Positions 1 through 8,744 of a stretch of DNA of 64,000 nt are shown here, in pieces. The notes under the pieces were generated by a model. It was not told the origin of the DNA and ran no database searches. It worked only from the letters and a program-made list of their open reading frames with translations. The DNA is from Edwardsiella hoshinae NBRC 105699 = ATCC 33379. GTDB taxonomy: Bacteria; Pseudomonadota; Gammaproteobacteria; Enterobacterales; Enterobacteriaceae. A program made the translations under genes and the position numbers. The DNA lies in contig NZ_BAUC01000005.1 in the NCBI RefSeq assembly GCF_000474215.1, positions 78,543-142,542 of the forward strand, read 5' to 3'. Position 1 is the first letter of the stretch. Every line of letters starts with the position of its first letter.

Positions 1-1239
1 CAACTTCTGACCGGTCAGGCTGTGGTACAGGCCATTCACCTCATTGTAATGCTTAACGGTGTCTTCATGCTTGGCGGCCAGCTTAACCAGCAGATCGGCC
101 AACGGGCCCACTTCAACCACCTGGTCGTACAAGGTCGGCGATTTCACCCAGGAATACTTGCCGTCTTCCTGCCAGCCGGTGTAGTTCGGCTCAGTTTTAC
201 CCTCCCACGGCTTCAGGTTGGCGTCATCCTGATACCAGGCGTGCTTACTGGACTCGGCGATACCGGCGATCAGCCATGGATCCTGCTGGCTGGTGATCGG
301 ACGGTAGTTAGCCATATCACCATTTTCGATGTAGCCGCCCGGCAACAGGAAGCTACCGCCGTCGCCGTCGGTCGGCAACTCCGGCACGCTCAGGTAATGT
401 TTGGCGCCACGGCCCAATGTCATCCACTCCGGATAGTTGGCCGCGATGATCGCCGCATCCACTTTGTAGACCTGCTCGATGAAGTCGCCCAGACGTTCGA
501 TGAACATCTTGACGTACATCAGGCGCTCCAGGTTGAGCACGCTCGGCGCGTTGAGGTTGATCGGGTTAGCGACACCGCCGACCGCCAAGTTCTGGATGTG
601 CGGAGACTTACCACCCAGGATAGCGACCACGCGGTTAGCGTCACGCTGGCACTCCAACGCTTGCAGGTAGTGCGCGACGGCGATCAGGTTCACTTCCGGG
701 GAGAGTTTCATCTCCTTGTGGCCCCAGTAGCCGTTGGCGAAGATACCCAACTGACCGCTGTCGACCAAGTTACGGATCTTCTGCTGTACCTTAGCGAATT
801 CACCGGCACTGTTTAGTTTCCAGGCGGAGACGCCCTGCAACATCGCTTCACACTTGTTCGGATCGGCTTTCAGCGCGGCGGTAATATCCACCCAGTCCAT
901 CGCAGACAGTTGATAGAAGTGAACGATGTGGTCATGGATGCTATGCGCCGCCAAGATCAAGTTACGAATGTACTGCGCGTTGACCGGCACTTTAGCACCG
1001 ACGGCGCTCTCCACCGCACGGACGGAGGCGATGGCGTGAATGGTGGTACATACGCCGCAGATACGCTGCACGATCATCCAGGCATCGCGCGGATCGTTCC
1101 CTTTCACGATGTCTTCCATCCCGCGCCACATGGTGCCGGATGACCAGGCTTTGGTCACCTTGCCGTTTTCGATTTCGCAATCAATGCGCAGGTGGCCCTC
1201 GATGCGGGTAATCGGGTCGATAGTAATACGTTGGCTCAT
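1..1239 (-). CDS. hybC: Hydrogenase-2 large subunit HybC (3' end outside window)
   Basis: Catalytic [NiFe] subunit of the periplasm-facing, membrane-bound uptake hydrogenase 2, which oxidises H2 and passes electrons to the quinone pool with HybO, HybA and HybB. Translation of the minus strand starts [16 protein letters not shown], the family N-terminus. About 60 residues in, RICGVCTTIHA carries the first nickel-binding Cys pair (CxxC). The second pair near the C-terminus and the cleaved tail lie beyond position 1, so only about 413 codons are visible and no stop is seen. The start ATG at 1239 overlaps the hybB stop by four bases (ATGA), which implies translational coupling. It is the fourth gene of hybOABC. 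Maturation genes (hybD-G) would be expected to the left but cannot be seen. The large subunit has no signal peptide and is known to be exported bound to HybO. Confidence 0.97.
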   Translation of the reverse strand, partial: MSQRITIDPITRIEGHLRIDCEIENGKVTKAWSSGTMWRGMEDIVKGNDPRDAWMIVQRICGVCTTIHAIASVRAVESAVGAKVPVNAQYIRNLILAAHSIHDHIVHFYQLSAMDWVDITAALKADPNKCEAMLQGVSAWKLNSAGEFAKVQQKIRNLVDSGQLGIFANGYWGHKEMKLSPEVNLIAVAHYLQALECQRDANRVVAILGGKSPHIQNLAVGGVANPINLNAPSVLNLERLMYVKMFIERLGDFIEQVYKVDAAIIAANYPEWMTLGRGAKHYLSVPELPTDGDGGSFLLPGGYIENGDMANYRPITSQQDPWLIAGIAESSKHAWYQDDANLKPWEGKTEPNYTGWQEDGKYSWVKSPTLYDQVVEVGPLADLLVKLAAKHEDTVKHYNEVNGLYHSLTGQKL

Positions 1240-2426
1240 ACTTTAGCTTTCCCTTGGGCCTGATAACCTTGGTGTTTTAAATGGTCAAGCGCTGGCAATA
1301 CCGGTAACAACCGGATCAGCAGCAAATAAGCAACGACCTCGATGGCGACGAAGCCCATCGAAATCAGCACCTCTTCGGAGGTTGGAAAATAGCCGTAGCC
1401 GTTGCCCGGCGAGTAAGCCAGCAACGAATAGTTCAAACGCCATAGCGCCGAGCCGAGCAGCATACTCAAGGCCCCGACGAACAGGATACGCGAGTCTTCA
1501 CGGCAGCGTGCAGAGCAGAATGCCAGCAGCGGGAACAACATCAGCATGGCTTCACACCAGAAGCTGATGGCGTAGCGATTAAACTGGAACAAGTAGTGCA
1601 GTTTATCATGCATCGCCAGTTCACCGAAACGCAGCGCCAAGAAGATCAGCAGGAACACCTGGATCACGCGCACCAATTTGGCGAACAGGGTCTTCTCGTT
1701 TGGGCCGCGTCCGCGCAACCCCGCCTGCACCAGCGAACCTTCGAACACCACGATGGCGAAGCCCATGATGAACGCGGTCAGCACCGACAGCAATGGCAAC
1801 AGCTCATAGCTTTGCCACAACGGATGCACTTTCTTACCGGCGGAGATCATCAGCGACCCCATGGAAGACTGGTGCATAGTCGGCAGCAACGCGCCCAACG
1901 CCAGAATAAAGAACATCACTTTATTCAGCCGCTTCAGCGAAACCTTCCAGCCAAAACGCTCCATGATCACCGGGGCGAACTCCAGCGCCATGACGCCGAT
2001 GTACACCGTCATACAGGCCGCCGTCTCGAACAATACCGAGGAGGTGTTAAAGTGCCCCGGAATGTAGAAGTACGGCAGGTTCCAGTAACGGCCGACGTCA
2101 ATGGTGATGGACAGGCCGCCGAGAGAGTAACCGAACAGGCTGGCCAGCAGCGCCGGACGCACCAACGGATGATACTCGCCGCGGTTAAAGACATACACCG
2201 CCCAGGCCAATGCCCAGCCGCCACAGGCGAAACCGGTACCGATCAACAGGTCGAAGGCGATCCAGATCCCCCAGGGATATCCCCCGTTCAGATCGGCAAC
2301 AGAACCGATACCGAAGATCAAACGCTTCAGGATAAACATCCCGCATAACAGGATGAAGGGGGCCAGCAACACGACGGGCCAGCTGACCAGACGCCCGCCG
2401 AGCGGACTGGCTTTATGCTCACTCAT
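1236..2426 (-). CDS. hybB: Hydrogenase-2 integral membrane subunit HybB
   Basis: Polytopic inner-membrane protein of the NrfD/PsrC type that links the periplasmic hydrogenase-2 module to the quinone pool. The protein (396 aa) shows about ten hydrophobic segments and long stretches typical of HybB, such as [19 protein letters not shown] and [20 protein letters not shown] chose the ATG at 2426 ([11 protein letters not shown]) because GGAG lies nine bases upstream and the length then matches the family; an in-frame upstream start would add six residues. The start overlaps the end of hybA by eight bases and the stop overlaps hybC by four, so the three genes are tightly coupled. Family knowledge: HybB carries no heme and is needed for reversible, proton-motive-force-coupled electron transfer. 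Confidence 0.96.
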   Translation of the reverse strand: MSEHKASPLGGRLVSWPVVLLAPFILLCGMFILKRLIFGIGSVADLNGGYPWGIWIAFDLLIGTGFACGGWALAWAVYVFNRGEYHPLVRPALLASLFGYSLGGLSITIDVGRYWNLPYFYIPGHFNTSSVLFETAACMTVYIGVMALEFAPVIMERFGWKVSLKRLNKVMFFILALGALLPTMHQSSMGSLMISAGKKVHPLWQSYELLPLLSVLTAFIMGFAIVVFEGSLVQAGLRGRGPNEKTLFAKLVRVIQVFLLIFLALRFGELAMHDKLHYLFQFNRYAISFWCEAMLMLFPLLAFCSARCREDSRILFVGALSMLLGSALWRLNYSLLAYSPGNGYGYFPTSEEVLISMGFVAIEVVAYLLLIRLLPVLPALDHLKHQGYQAQGKAKV

Positions 2427-3402
2427 TATCATCGTCTCCGTCATGGTGATTCTTGGTGTTTCGATAGGTCATTACCGAAAGACCGGCCAAGACCACCAAC
2501 GGCAGGATCATGCCTTTATACAGCGTATGCTGAATATGTTCGGAACGGGCACCGGTCGACAACTCATCCAACTGCGGCATCCCCAGCTTCTCGTAAGGTA
2601 CGCCCGCCAGCACCAGCACTTGCGTCCCGCCCCCCTCTTTCTCGCCGTAGACATACGGCTGATAGTGCGCGACCGGATGCAGGTAGCTGTCGTTGCTGTG
2701 CAGCGTCTGACGCGGATAGGCATACTCGGAGCCGGGACGCGCGGCGAGACGCTTCTTGGCTTCGGCCAGCAGCTCTTCACGGGTACCGTAGATCACCGCA
2801 CCGGCAGGACACACCTCGACGCAGCCCGGCAGTTTACCCTGATCGATACGCTCCAGCCCTTTCTGATTACACAGTTCGCACTTATGGATCGCCCCGAACG
2901 GGTTATCGTAATCGTACTTCGGCACGTCGAACGGACAGGCCACCATGCAGTAACGACAGCCGGTGCAAACGTCTGGATCGTACATGACGATCCCGGTGAC
3001 AGGGTGCTTCTTCAGCGCCGAAACTGGGCAGACTGAAACACAGTTAGGATCGACGCAGTGCATGCACTGCTTCTTGATGTAAGCGTAGCCGTTCTCCAAC
3101 TGATCCTTATTGATCCCGCTACCATCACGCCATACCTGGATGATGTTATTGGTATAGGGCGTCAACTTGTCGTTGTTCGACCAGATAGGATCGCCGTTCG
3201 GGTTCAACGCATTCTTATTCAGACGCTGGCACTCTGCGACACAGGCTTGGCAGCCCACACACAGGGTGGAGTCATACAGCATCCCGACCGCCGTTGGAAT
3301 CGGCGGTTTATTCTCGGCCGCCGCCTGGGCGCTGCCGGACGCGGCAGTGCCAGCCGCCAGCGCACCGACGGAGGCGAATTTAAGGAAATTTCGTCTGTTC
3401 AC
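2419..3402 (-). CDS. hybA: Hydrogenase-2 ferredoxin-like subunit HybA
   Basis: Periplasmic iron-sulfur protein that carries electrons between HybO and HybB. The N-terminus [18 protein letters not shown] is a twin-arginine (Tat) signal. It is followed by four Cys-rich motifs for [4Fe-4S] clusters: [35 protein letters not shown] and CELC with a later CVEVC. A single hydrophobic helix near the C-terminus ([18 protein letters not shown]) probably anchors the protein after export. The 327-aa length agrees with the family. It begins three bases after the hybO stop and overlaps hybB. No unusual residues were noticed. Confidence 0.97.
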   Translation of the reverse strand: MNRRNFLKFASVGALAAGTAASGSAQAAAENKPPIPTAVGMLYDSTLCVGCQACVAECQRLNKNALNPNGDPIWSNNDKLTPYTNNIIQVWRDGSGINKDQLENGYAYIKKQCMHCVDPNCVSVCPVSALKKHPVTGIVMYDPDVCTGCRYCMVACPFDVPKYDYDNPFGAIHKCELCNQKGLERIDQGKLPGCVEVCPAGAVIYGTREELLAEAKKRLAARPGSEYAYPRQTLHSNDSYLHPVAHYQPYVYGEKEGGGTQVLVLAGVPYEKLGMPQLDELSTGARSEHIQHTLYKGMILPLVVLAGLSVMTYRNTKNHHDGDDDNE

Positions 3403-3405
3403 GGT

Positions 3406-4530
3406 TTACTCCTCCCGTGAATCGTGTTGATCCGCCTGATTACGCTTCTGCTGGCGACCCAGTTCACGCACCGCCATCAGGCTGACCCCGGCCAGAATAC
3501 CCAGCGCACCGCCGATCAGACCGGTAGCTGTTGGCGAAATGTGGCCGCCCTCTTTATTGTCCACCAGCGGTTTTTCCGCGCGCGGCGTCGGGTTTTCTAC
3601 GCTGGAGAGTTGGAAGATCCCCTTGGTGAAGCCGATACCCTGCTCGTTACAGCCATAGCACGGGTGACCGATGCCCACCGGCCAGATACCGCCACCGATG
3701 TCGCAGAACTCCAGCGTCGGGCAGTTACCGTAGGTCTCCGGCCCTTTACAACCGAGGTGATACAGGCACCATCCCTGACGATGACCATAGTCGCCGAACT
3801 CTTTGGCGAAACGACCGGCGTCGAAGTGCGGACGACGTTCGCAGTTCTCGTGGATCAGACGCTCATAGGCGAACAGCGGACGATGCTTGCTGTCCAGCTC
3901 CGGCAACTTACCGTAGGTGATGTAGTAGACCACGGTAGTCAGGAAGTTATGCGGGTTCGGCGGACAGCCCGGGATGTTGATCACCGGATGCCCTAACGCC
4001 TCTTCCAAGCTGACCGCGCCGGTCGGGTTGCCGCCGGTCGCCGGTACGCCACCCCAGGCAGAGCAAGAGCCGATGGCGATCACCGCGGCCGCATCGGCGG
4101 CAGCCTTACGGATCTGATCGACGATCGGTTCGCCCGCCACCATGCAATAGACCCCGCCATCTTTCAGCGGAATGGAACCATCGACCACCAGGACATATTT
4201 GCCCTTATAACGCTCCATGGCATTGTGCAGGTTTTCTTCCACTTGGTGACCGAACGCCGATGACAACACCTCATGGTATTCCAGCGAGATGGTATTCAGC
4301 AGCAAGGTTTCCAAGGTCGGGTGAGTCGAGCGTAACAGGGCTTCAGTACACCCCGTGCACTCCTGAGCGCCGATCCAAATCACCGGGGGACGCTGTGGGC
4401 TGGTGATTGCCGCCGCCATTTCCGCCGCCGCATTGGAGCTTAACCCTAGTGTGGCGGCCATGCCCGCGCACAGTTTCATAAAGTCACGGCGATTGATGCC
4501 GTGAGCGGATAAAAAAGAATCCTCAACCAT
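3406..4530 (-). CDS. hybO: Hydrogenase-2 small subunit HybO
   Basis: Small, electron-transferring subunit of [NiFe] hydrogenase 2. Residues 12-17 (INRRDF) form the Tat motif that exports the HybO-HybC pair. ECTGCTE at residues 57-63 gives the first two ligands of the proximal cluster; further Cys motifs (GSCSAWGG, PGCPPNPHNF, CLYHLGCKGPETYGNCP, HPCYGCNEQG) supply the remaining proximal, medial and distal clusters. A C-terminal hydrophobic helix (TGLIGGALGILAGVSLMAV) is the usual membrane anchor, followed by a basic tail. It is the first gene of hybOABC. A perfect FNR box lies about 85-100 bp upstream, consistent with the anaerobic expression known for hyb. Confidence 0.97.
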   Translation of the reverse strand: MVEDSFLSAHGINRRDFMKLCAGMAATLGLSSNAAAEMAAAITSPQRPPVIWIGAQECTGCTEALLRSTHPTLETLLLNTISLEYHEVLSSAFGHQVEENLHNAMERYKGKYVLVVDGSIPLKDGGVYCMVAGEPIVDQIRKAAADAAAVIAIGSCSAWGGVPATGGNPTGAVSLEEALGHPVINIPGCPPNPHNFLTTVVYYITYGKLPELDSKHRPLFAYERLIHENCERRPHFDAGRFAKEFGDYGHRQGWCLYHLGCKGPETYGNCPTLEFCDIGGGIWPVGIGHPCYGCNEQGIGFTKGIFQLSSVENPTPRAEKPLVDNKEGGHISPTATGLIGGALGILAGVSLMAVRELGRQQKRNQADQHDSREE

Positions 4531-5326
4531 TCTGCAGTTTCCTGTTTGTGCGCATTCGTCTGGTGGAATGCTTTCAAGGGCGCAATGCTAAGGATTTGCC
4601 CCCCCCGCTGTGGTTGATCTCTATCAAGTTGACTGGCTTTTTTTACACAATAGGGATATTTATGTGAAACAAAGCGATTCAGCCTGGCTTTGCTGTACAA
4701 AAACCAGGCAAATGATTCGCTTAATTACACACAAATATTCTACGGGTATTATTATGCATAACAGCCTATCTATTGCATTTGTGCATTGTTTAGATTTAAT
4801 AATAACATCACGTCGTCGCCTACTTGGTTATTCATAAATCAACATTCAGTGTTATTTTCCACCTAATTGCCCATAATTTATCACTACATTCGGCAAATAG
4901 GAGCGCCGCGTCTGTTATTTGTTCAACGCCTAATTTATCCTCATTCCATGCGTATCCCCTACAGTCGCCGACACATTCTCTCTACCTTTTCTGCTCTATC
5001 CGTCACGGCATCAATTAGCGTCCCAAAGATAAATAAGCCTAAAGCCAACTGAGGTTAATCGGCTTAATGTAGCTAATGCATTTAAGCCAGTTAAAGAAGG
5101 TTGAGAACACCCGCCACCATACCTAATGACGTATCCTCAGCGAAACCTTTTTCCCACCATATTTCTCTGCCTCTAACGATACGGCGAAGCCAATAATTGA
5201 AAATGATAATTAATTACACTTGATAATATTCTGAAAGCACGTTTGTGGCCGATTTACCGGCCTAAGACTACTATTCGAATTAATGATTTCGTCTACAATG
5301 TAGCCTCCTGATAAGAGTGAGATACC
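4531..5326. other. AT-rich divergent intergenic region, hybO / cybB
   Basis: About 800 bp without a convincing gene, clearly richer in A+T than its neighbours. The hyb end holds the FNR box. At the cybB end, TACAAT (5294-5299) is a good -10 hexamer about 30 bp before the cybB start, but its -35 is poor. Short open frames in the middle lack ribosome binding sites and recognisable protein features. A Fur-like half-site occurs near 5203-5217 but has no matching second half. Confidence 0.6.
4614..4627 (-). promoter_or_regulatory. FNR box of the hybO promoter
   Basis: TTGATCTCTATCAA is a perfect match to the FNR consensus TTGAT-N4-ATCAA. On the minus strand a TAGCAT hexamer lies at 4590-4585. If that is the -10 element, transcription would start near 4579 and the box would be centred near -41.5, the classic class II activator position. 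The predicted leader to the hybO ATG at 4530 is about 50 bases. The match and spacing are seen directly; FNR use is inferred. Confidence 0.8.
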
Positions 5327-5863
5327 ATGCAACGTTTTAGTAAGATACAGATATCCCTACATTGGATAACCCTATTACTGATTATCATCGCCTATATCAG
5401 CATCGAGTTTCGCGGCCTGTTTGAGAAAAACTCGGCGCCTTACTTGCTGATGCGCGAGACCCACTACAACGCCGGCGTATTGGTTTGGATCATCATGCTC
5501 ATCCGTTTAGGACTGCGTCATATCCTGCCAGATCCGCCGATCCTCCCTTCCCCTCCGCGCTGGCAACACCTGATGGCGCGCCTGATGTATCTGGCGCTCT
5601 ATCTTTGGTTCCTGGCTATCCCGCTGCTCGGCGTCGCCATGATGGCCTATGGTGGTAAGACCTGGTCGTTTCTCGGCATGACCATCACGCCGTGGGTCAG
5701 CCCGGATCCGGCGATCAAGTCACAGCTTAAAACATGGCATGAGCTGTTAGCCAACATCGGCTATGCGCTGATCAGCCTGCATGCCGCCGCCGCGTTGTTC
5801 CATCATTACGTGATCCGTGACAACGCCCTGCTGCTGATGATGCCGCCTAAGAAGACGCGCTAA
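5327..5863 (+). CDS. cybB: Cytochrome b561 (CybB)
   Basis: Four-helix, di-heme b-type cytochrome of the inner membrane. The family oxidises ubiquinol and, in E. coli, was reported as a superoxide:ubiquinone oxidoreductase. The 178-aa protein has four hydrophobic segments and the expected heme-ligand histidines: His12 in SLHW, a His in the ETHYNAG segment, and histidines in KTWHE and in LHAAAALFHHY. The C-terminus ends with a basic MMPPKKTR, like E. coli CybB. A purine-rich ribosome site (AAGAGTGAG) precedes the ATG. It stands alone as a transcription unit: a TACAAT -10 lies upstream and a strong terminator follows. Physiological role is inferred from the family. Confidence 0.92.
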   Translation: MQRFSKIQISLHWITLLLIIIAYISIEFRGLFEKNSAPYLLMRETHYNAGVLVWIIMLIRLGLRHILPDPPILPSPPRWQHLMARLMYLALYLWFLAIPLLGVAMMAYGGKTWSFLGMTITPWVSPDPAIKSQLKTWHELLANIGYALISLHAAAALFHHYVIRDNALLLMMPPKKTR

Positions 5864-5875
5864 GCGCGTCTCGCC

Positions 5876-5908
5876 ACGGGGTGGCCTGCGCCGCCCCGTT
5901 TCTTTTTC
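5876..5908 (+). terminator. Intrinsic terminator of cybB
   Basis: A 10-bp stem (ACGGGGTGGC with GCCGCCCCGT, one G-T pair) around a CTGC loop is followed by TTCTTTTT. It begins 12 bases after the cybB stop. Confidence 0.85.
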
Positions 5909-6062
5909 GCTCCCCCCTTACCACGCCGCTATGCCGGGCGATCCGCCCCACATAACCGATAAATCGCCGCTACGCTATCAGCATTCACCTGTATGATATA
6001 TCTCCACTTATTTATCCGATTACGCTGCGTTACGCAGCCCTGGCAAAGAGAACCTGAACACC

Positions 6063-8366
6063 ATGAAATGGCTTCGCCCCTTCGGCCTGCTCGGCGCCCT
6101 GCTCACGGCACCCGCCCTCGCCGCGACCACGCCCTACCCTGATACCTGGCCCGACCCCGCCCTCCCGCGCGACGCCTTCGTCGACCAGATGCTGCAACGC
6201 ATGACCCTGGAAGAGAAGATCGGCCAATTACGCCTGATCAGCGTCGGCCCCGATAATCCCAAGGAGAAGGTCTACGCGATGATCGCCGACGGCCAGGTCG
6301 GCGCCATCTTCAATACCGTCACCCGACGCGGTATTCGCGGCATGCAGGATCAGGCGGTCAATCACAGCCGGATGGCGATTCCGTTGTTCTTTGCCTACGA
6401 CGTGATCCACGGCCAACGCACCATCTTCCCGATCAGCCTCGGTCTGGCCGCCAGTTGGGATCGTGAGTTGATCGGCACCGTCGGACGTATCTCTGCCTAT
6501 GAGGCGAGCGAGGATGGTCTAAACATGACCTGGGCACCGATGGTCGACGTCACCCGAGACCCTCGCTGGGGACGCACCTCCGAAGGCTTCGGCGAAGACA
6601 CTTACCTCACCGCGGAGATGGGGCGATTGATGGTCAAGGCGATGCAGGGCGCGCGCGTCAGTGATCGCCATGCCTTAATGACCAGCGTCAAACACTTCGC
6701 TCTGTACGGCGCGGTCGAGGGCGGTCGCGACTACAACAGCGTCGACATGAGCCCGCAGCGCATGTTCCAAGACTACCTCCCGCCTTATAAGGCGGCGTTG
6801 GATGCCGGCAGCGGCGGCGTCATGGTCTCCCTCAACGCCATCAACGGCACCCCGGCCAGCGCCAATCCCTGGTTGCTGAAAACACTGTTGCGCGAGCAAT
6901 GGGGCTTCCAGGGCATCACCATCAGCGATCACGGCGCCATTAAGGAGCTGATTAATCACGGTGTCGCCAGCGATCCCCAGGATGCGGTGCGCCTGGCCAT
7001 CCAGTCAGGCATCGACATGAGCATGAGCGACGAATACTACAGCCGCTATCTGCCTGGCCTGGTGAAAAGCGGGCGTGTCAGCCTCAGCGAGGTCGACAAT
7101 GCCTGCCGCCACGTGCTCAACGTCAAGTATGATATGGGGTTATTCCACGATCCCTATCGTCACCTCGGCCCCGCCGCTAGCGATCCGCTGGATAGGGATG
7201 CCGAAAACCGCCTACACCGCGCCGAGGCGCGCACGGTCGCCGCTCAGAGCCTGGTGTTGCTGAAGAACCGCCTGGAGACGCTCCCGCTGAACCGTCGCGG
7301 CACGCTCGCCGTGGTGGGGCCTCTGGCGGACAGCCAACGGGACGTCATCGGCAGCTGGTCCGCCGCCGGTAATCCCGCCCAGGCGGTGACCATCCTCAGC
7401 GGCATTCGCCGCGCCATGGCCGGTCTCGGCACGGTGCTGTACGCACGCGGCGCCAACGTCAGCAATGAGGCGGATATTCTCCAGTTTCTCAACCAGTATG
7501 GCCCCTCGGTTAGCGTCGACCCGCGTCCCGCCCAGGTGATGATCGACGAGGCGGTCGCCATCGCTCGCCGTGCCGATGTGGTGGTAGCGGTGGTCGGTGA
7601 GGCGCAAGGTATGGCCCATGAGGCCTCTAGCCGTACCCACATCGGCCTGCCGCAGAGCCAGCAGGCTCTGATCGCCGCTTTGAAGCAGACCGGCAAGCCG
7701 CTGGTCTTGGTGCTGATGAATGGCCGCCCATTAACCTTGGTGCATGAAGATCAGCAGGCCGACGCCATCCTGGAGAGTTGGTTTCCCGGTACTGAAGGGG
7801 GTAACGCCGTCGCTGACGTGCTGTTCGGCGACGTCAATCCCTCCGGCAAGCTGCCAATCTCTTTCCCGCGCTCCGTCGGCCAGATCCCGACCTATTACAG
7901 CCGCCTGAATACTGGCCGCCCCTACGATCCGCAACAGCCGGAGAAGTACAGCTCGCACTATTTCGACGAAGCCAACGGCCCACTCTATCCGTTCGGTTAC
8001 GGTCTGAGCTACACCACCTTCACGCTCTCCGAGATCACCCTTTCCGCCCCGCAACTGACGCGCGACGGGCAGATCGAGGCCAGTATCGAGGTTAGCAATA
8101 ACGGTCGGCGGGCCGGCGCAGCGGTGTTGCAACTCTACCTCCAGGATCCGGTTGCCAGCCTCAGCCGTCCGCTGAAATCCTTGCAAGACTTCCGCAAAGT
8201 GATGCTGCAACCAGGCGAGCGGCGCCGAGTCAGCTTCACCTTGACACCCCAGCAACTGCGCTTCTGGAACGCCCAACTGCGTCAGGTAACCGAGCCTGGA
8301 CGGATCAATGTGTTTATCGGCTGCGACTCGCAACGCGTGAAGCGTGCGCACTTCGACCTCTTGTGA
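6063..8366 (+). CDS. bglX: Periplasmic beta-glucosidase BglX (GH3)
   Basis: Glycoside hydrolase family 3 enzyme that releases glucose from beta-glucosides in the periplasm. Residues 1-20 (MKWLRPFGLLGALLTAPALA) form a Sec signal peptide with an ALA cleavage site. The N-terminal TIM-barrel domain contains the KHF motif (SVKHFALYGA) and the nucleophile segment GITISDHG, with Asp289 the predicted catalytic nucleophile. The alpha/beta sandwich domain (SLVLLKN to FPRS) follows, then a C-terminal fibronectin-III-like domain beginning around YPFGYGLSYT. The length of 767 aa is the family norm. Start: the ATG at 6063 follows an AAAGAG site. It appears to be monocistronic or followed only by the small membrane ORF at 8502. 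No sugar-specific operator was recognised. Confidence 0.95.
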   Translation: MKWLRPFGLLGALLTAPALAATTPYPDTWPDPALPRDAFVDQMLQRMTLEEKIGQLRLISVGPDNPKEKVYAMIADGQVGAIFNTVTRRGIRGMQDQAVNHSRMAIPLFFAYDVIHGQRTIFPISLGLAASWDRELIGTVGRISAYEASEDGLNMTWAPMVDVTRDPRWGRTSEGFGEDTYLTAEMGRLMVKAMQGARVSDRHALMTSVKHFALYGAVEGGRDYNSVDMSPQRMFQDYLPPYKAALDAGSGGVMVSLNAINGTPASANPWLLKTLLREQWGFQGITISDHGAIKELINHGVASDPQDAVRLAIQSGIDMSMSDEYYSRYLPGLVKSGRVSLSEVDNACRHVLNVKYDMGLFHDPYRHLGPAASDPLDRDAENRLHRAEARTVAAQSLVLLKNRLETLPLNRRGTLAVVGPLADSQRDVIGSWSAAGNPAQAVTILSGIRRAMAGLGTVLYARGANVSNEADILQFLNQYGPSVSVDPRPAQVMIDEAVAIARRADVVVAVVGEAQGMAHEASSRTHIGLPQSQQALIAALKQTGKPLVLVLMNGRPLTLVHEDQQADAILESWFPGTEGGNAVADVLFGDVNPSGKLPISFPRSVGQIPTYYSRLNTGRPYDPQQPEKYSSHYFDEANGPLYPFGYGLSYTTFTLSEITLSAPQLTRDGQIEASIEVSNNGRRAGAAVLQLYLQDPVASLSRPLKSLQDFRKVMLQPGERRRVSFTLTPQQLRFWNAQLRQVTEPGRINVFIGCDSQRVKRAHFDLL

Positions 8367-8449
8367 CTCCCGCTCGCTGGTATTACGCGCGCGCTGGCGC
8401 ATAATAAAAGCGGATGCCCCGTTGGCGACGGCCGCCGGGGCGCAGACGA

Positions 8450-8480
8450 GCCGGCGGATAACCTGCATCCCACCGCCGGC
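8450..8480 (+). terminator. Stem-loop after bglX
   Basis: GCCGGCGG (8450-8457) pairs perfectly with CCGCCGGC (8473-8480) around a 15-nt loop, and CTCTTCCT follows. It may end bglX transcripts weakly, or act as a leader structure just ahead of the small ORF whose ribosome site begins ten bases later. The tail is a poor U-tract. Confidence 0.4.
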
Positions 8481-8501
8481 CTCTTCCTGGGAGGGAATAC
8501 G

Positions 8502-8657
8502 ATGTCTACCTGGCCTAGCCTACTCATCACGGTGATCTTCAGTCTCGGCATGACGCTACTGTCCATCATGATCGGCGTCGAGAGTACCTGGATCCGTCTG
8601 TGCGTCTTTAGCATCAGTTGCTTCACCTGCGATCTGCTGTTCTCCATTCTACGCTAA
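8502..8657 (+). CDS. Small hydrophobic protein, 51 aa, unknown function
   Basis: A 51-residue frame starts MSTWPSLLITVIFSLGM and ends DLLFSILR. A near-perfect Shine-Dalgarno (GGGAGG at 8490-8495) lies at good spacing before the ATG. The protein has two hydrophobic stretches (residues 6-25 and about 31-50) split by a short polar turn (GVESTW), with three cysteines in the second half, so a two-helix inner-membrane hairpin is likely. It lies between bglX and the nuoN terminator, reading with bglX. I do not recognise the family. The strong ribosome site and hydrophobic content favour a real gene; the short length keeps confidence moderate. Confidence 0.6.
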   Translation: MSTWPSLLITVIFSLGMTLLSIMIGVESTWIRLCVFSISCFTCDLLFSILR

Positions 8658-8679
8658 CCGCCCCCCGCTGAGGACAGAG

Positions 8680-8714
8680 ACAACAATGCCGGGCACCAGG
8701 CCCGGCATTGTTGT
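8680..8714 (-). terminator. Terminator at the end of the nuo operon
   Basis: A perfect 14-bp inverted repeat (8680-8693 with 8701-8714) encloses a 7-nt loop. On the minus strand it begins 30 bases after the nuoN stop and runs into TCTCTGTCCTC. It also lies 22 bases after the small ORF on the plus strand, so it may work from both sides. Confidence 0.75.
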
Positions 8715-8744
8715 CACGCAGCAGCGTCTGTTGGCGCCTTACCC

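Noticed and set aside
22..816. Long plus-strand open frame of 264 codons
   Set aside because: It lies wholly antisense to hybC, which has clear hydrogenase motifs; long antisense frames are common in GC-rich coding DNA.
4610..5052. Several short plus-strand frames upstream of cybB
   Set aside because: No ribosome sites, no recognisable domains, and AT-rich composition typical of a promoter region.
5203..5217. Possible Fur box before cybB
   Set aside because: Only one half-site is good; the other half matches poorly, so it is not better than chance in AT-rich DNA.
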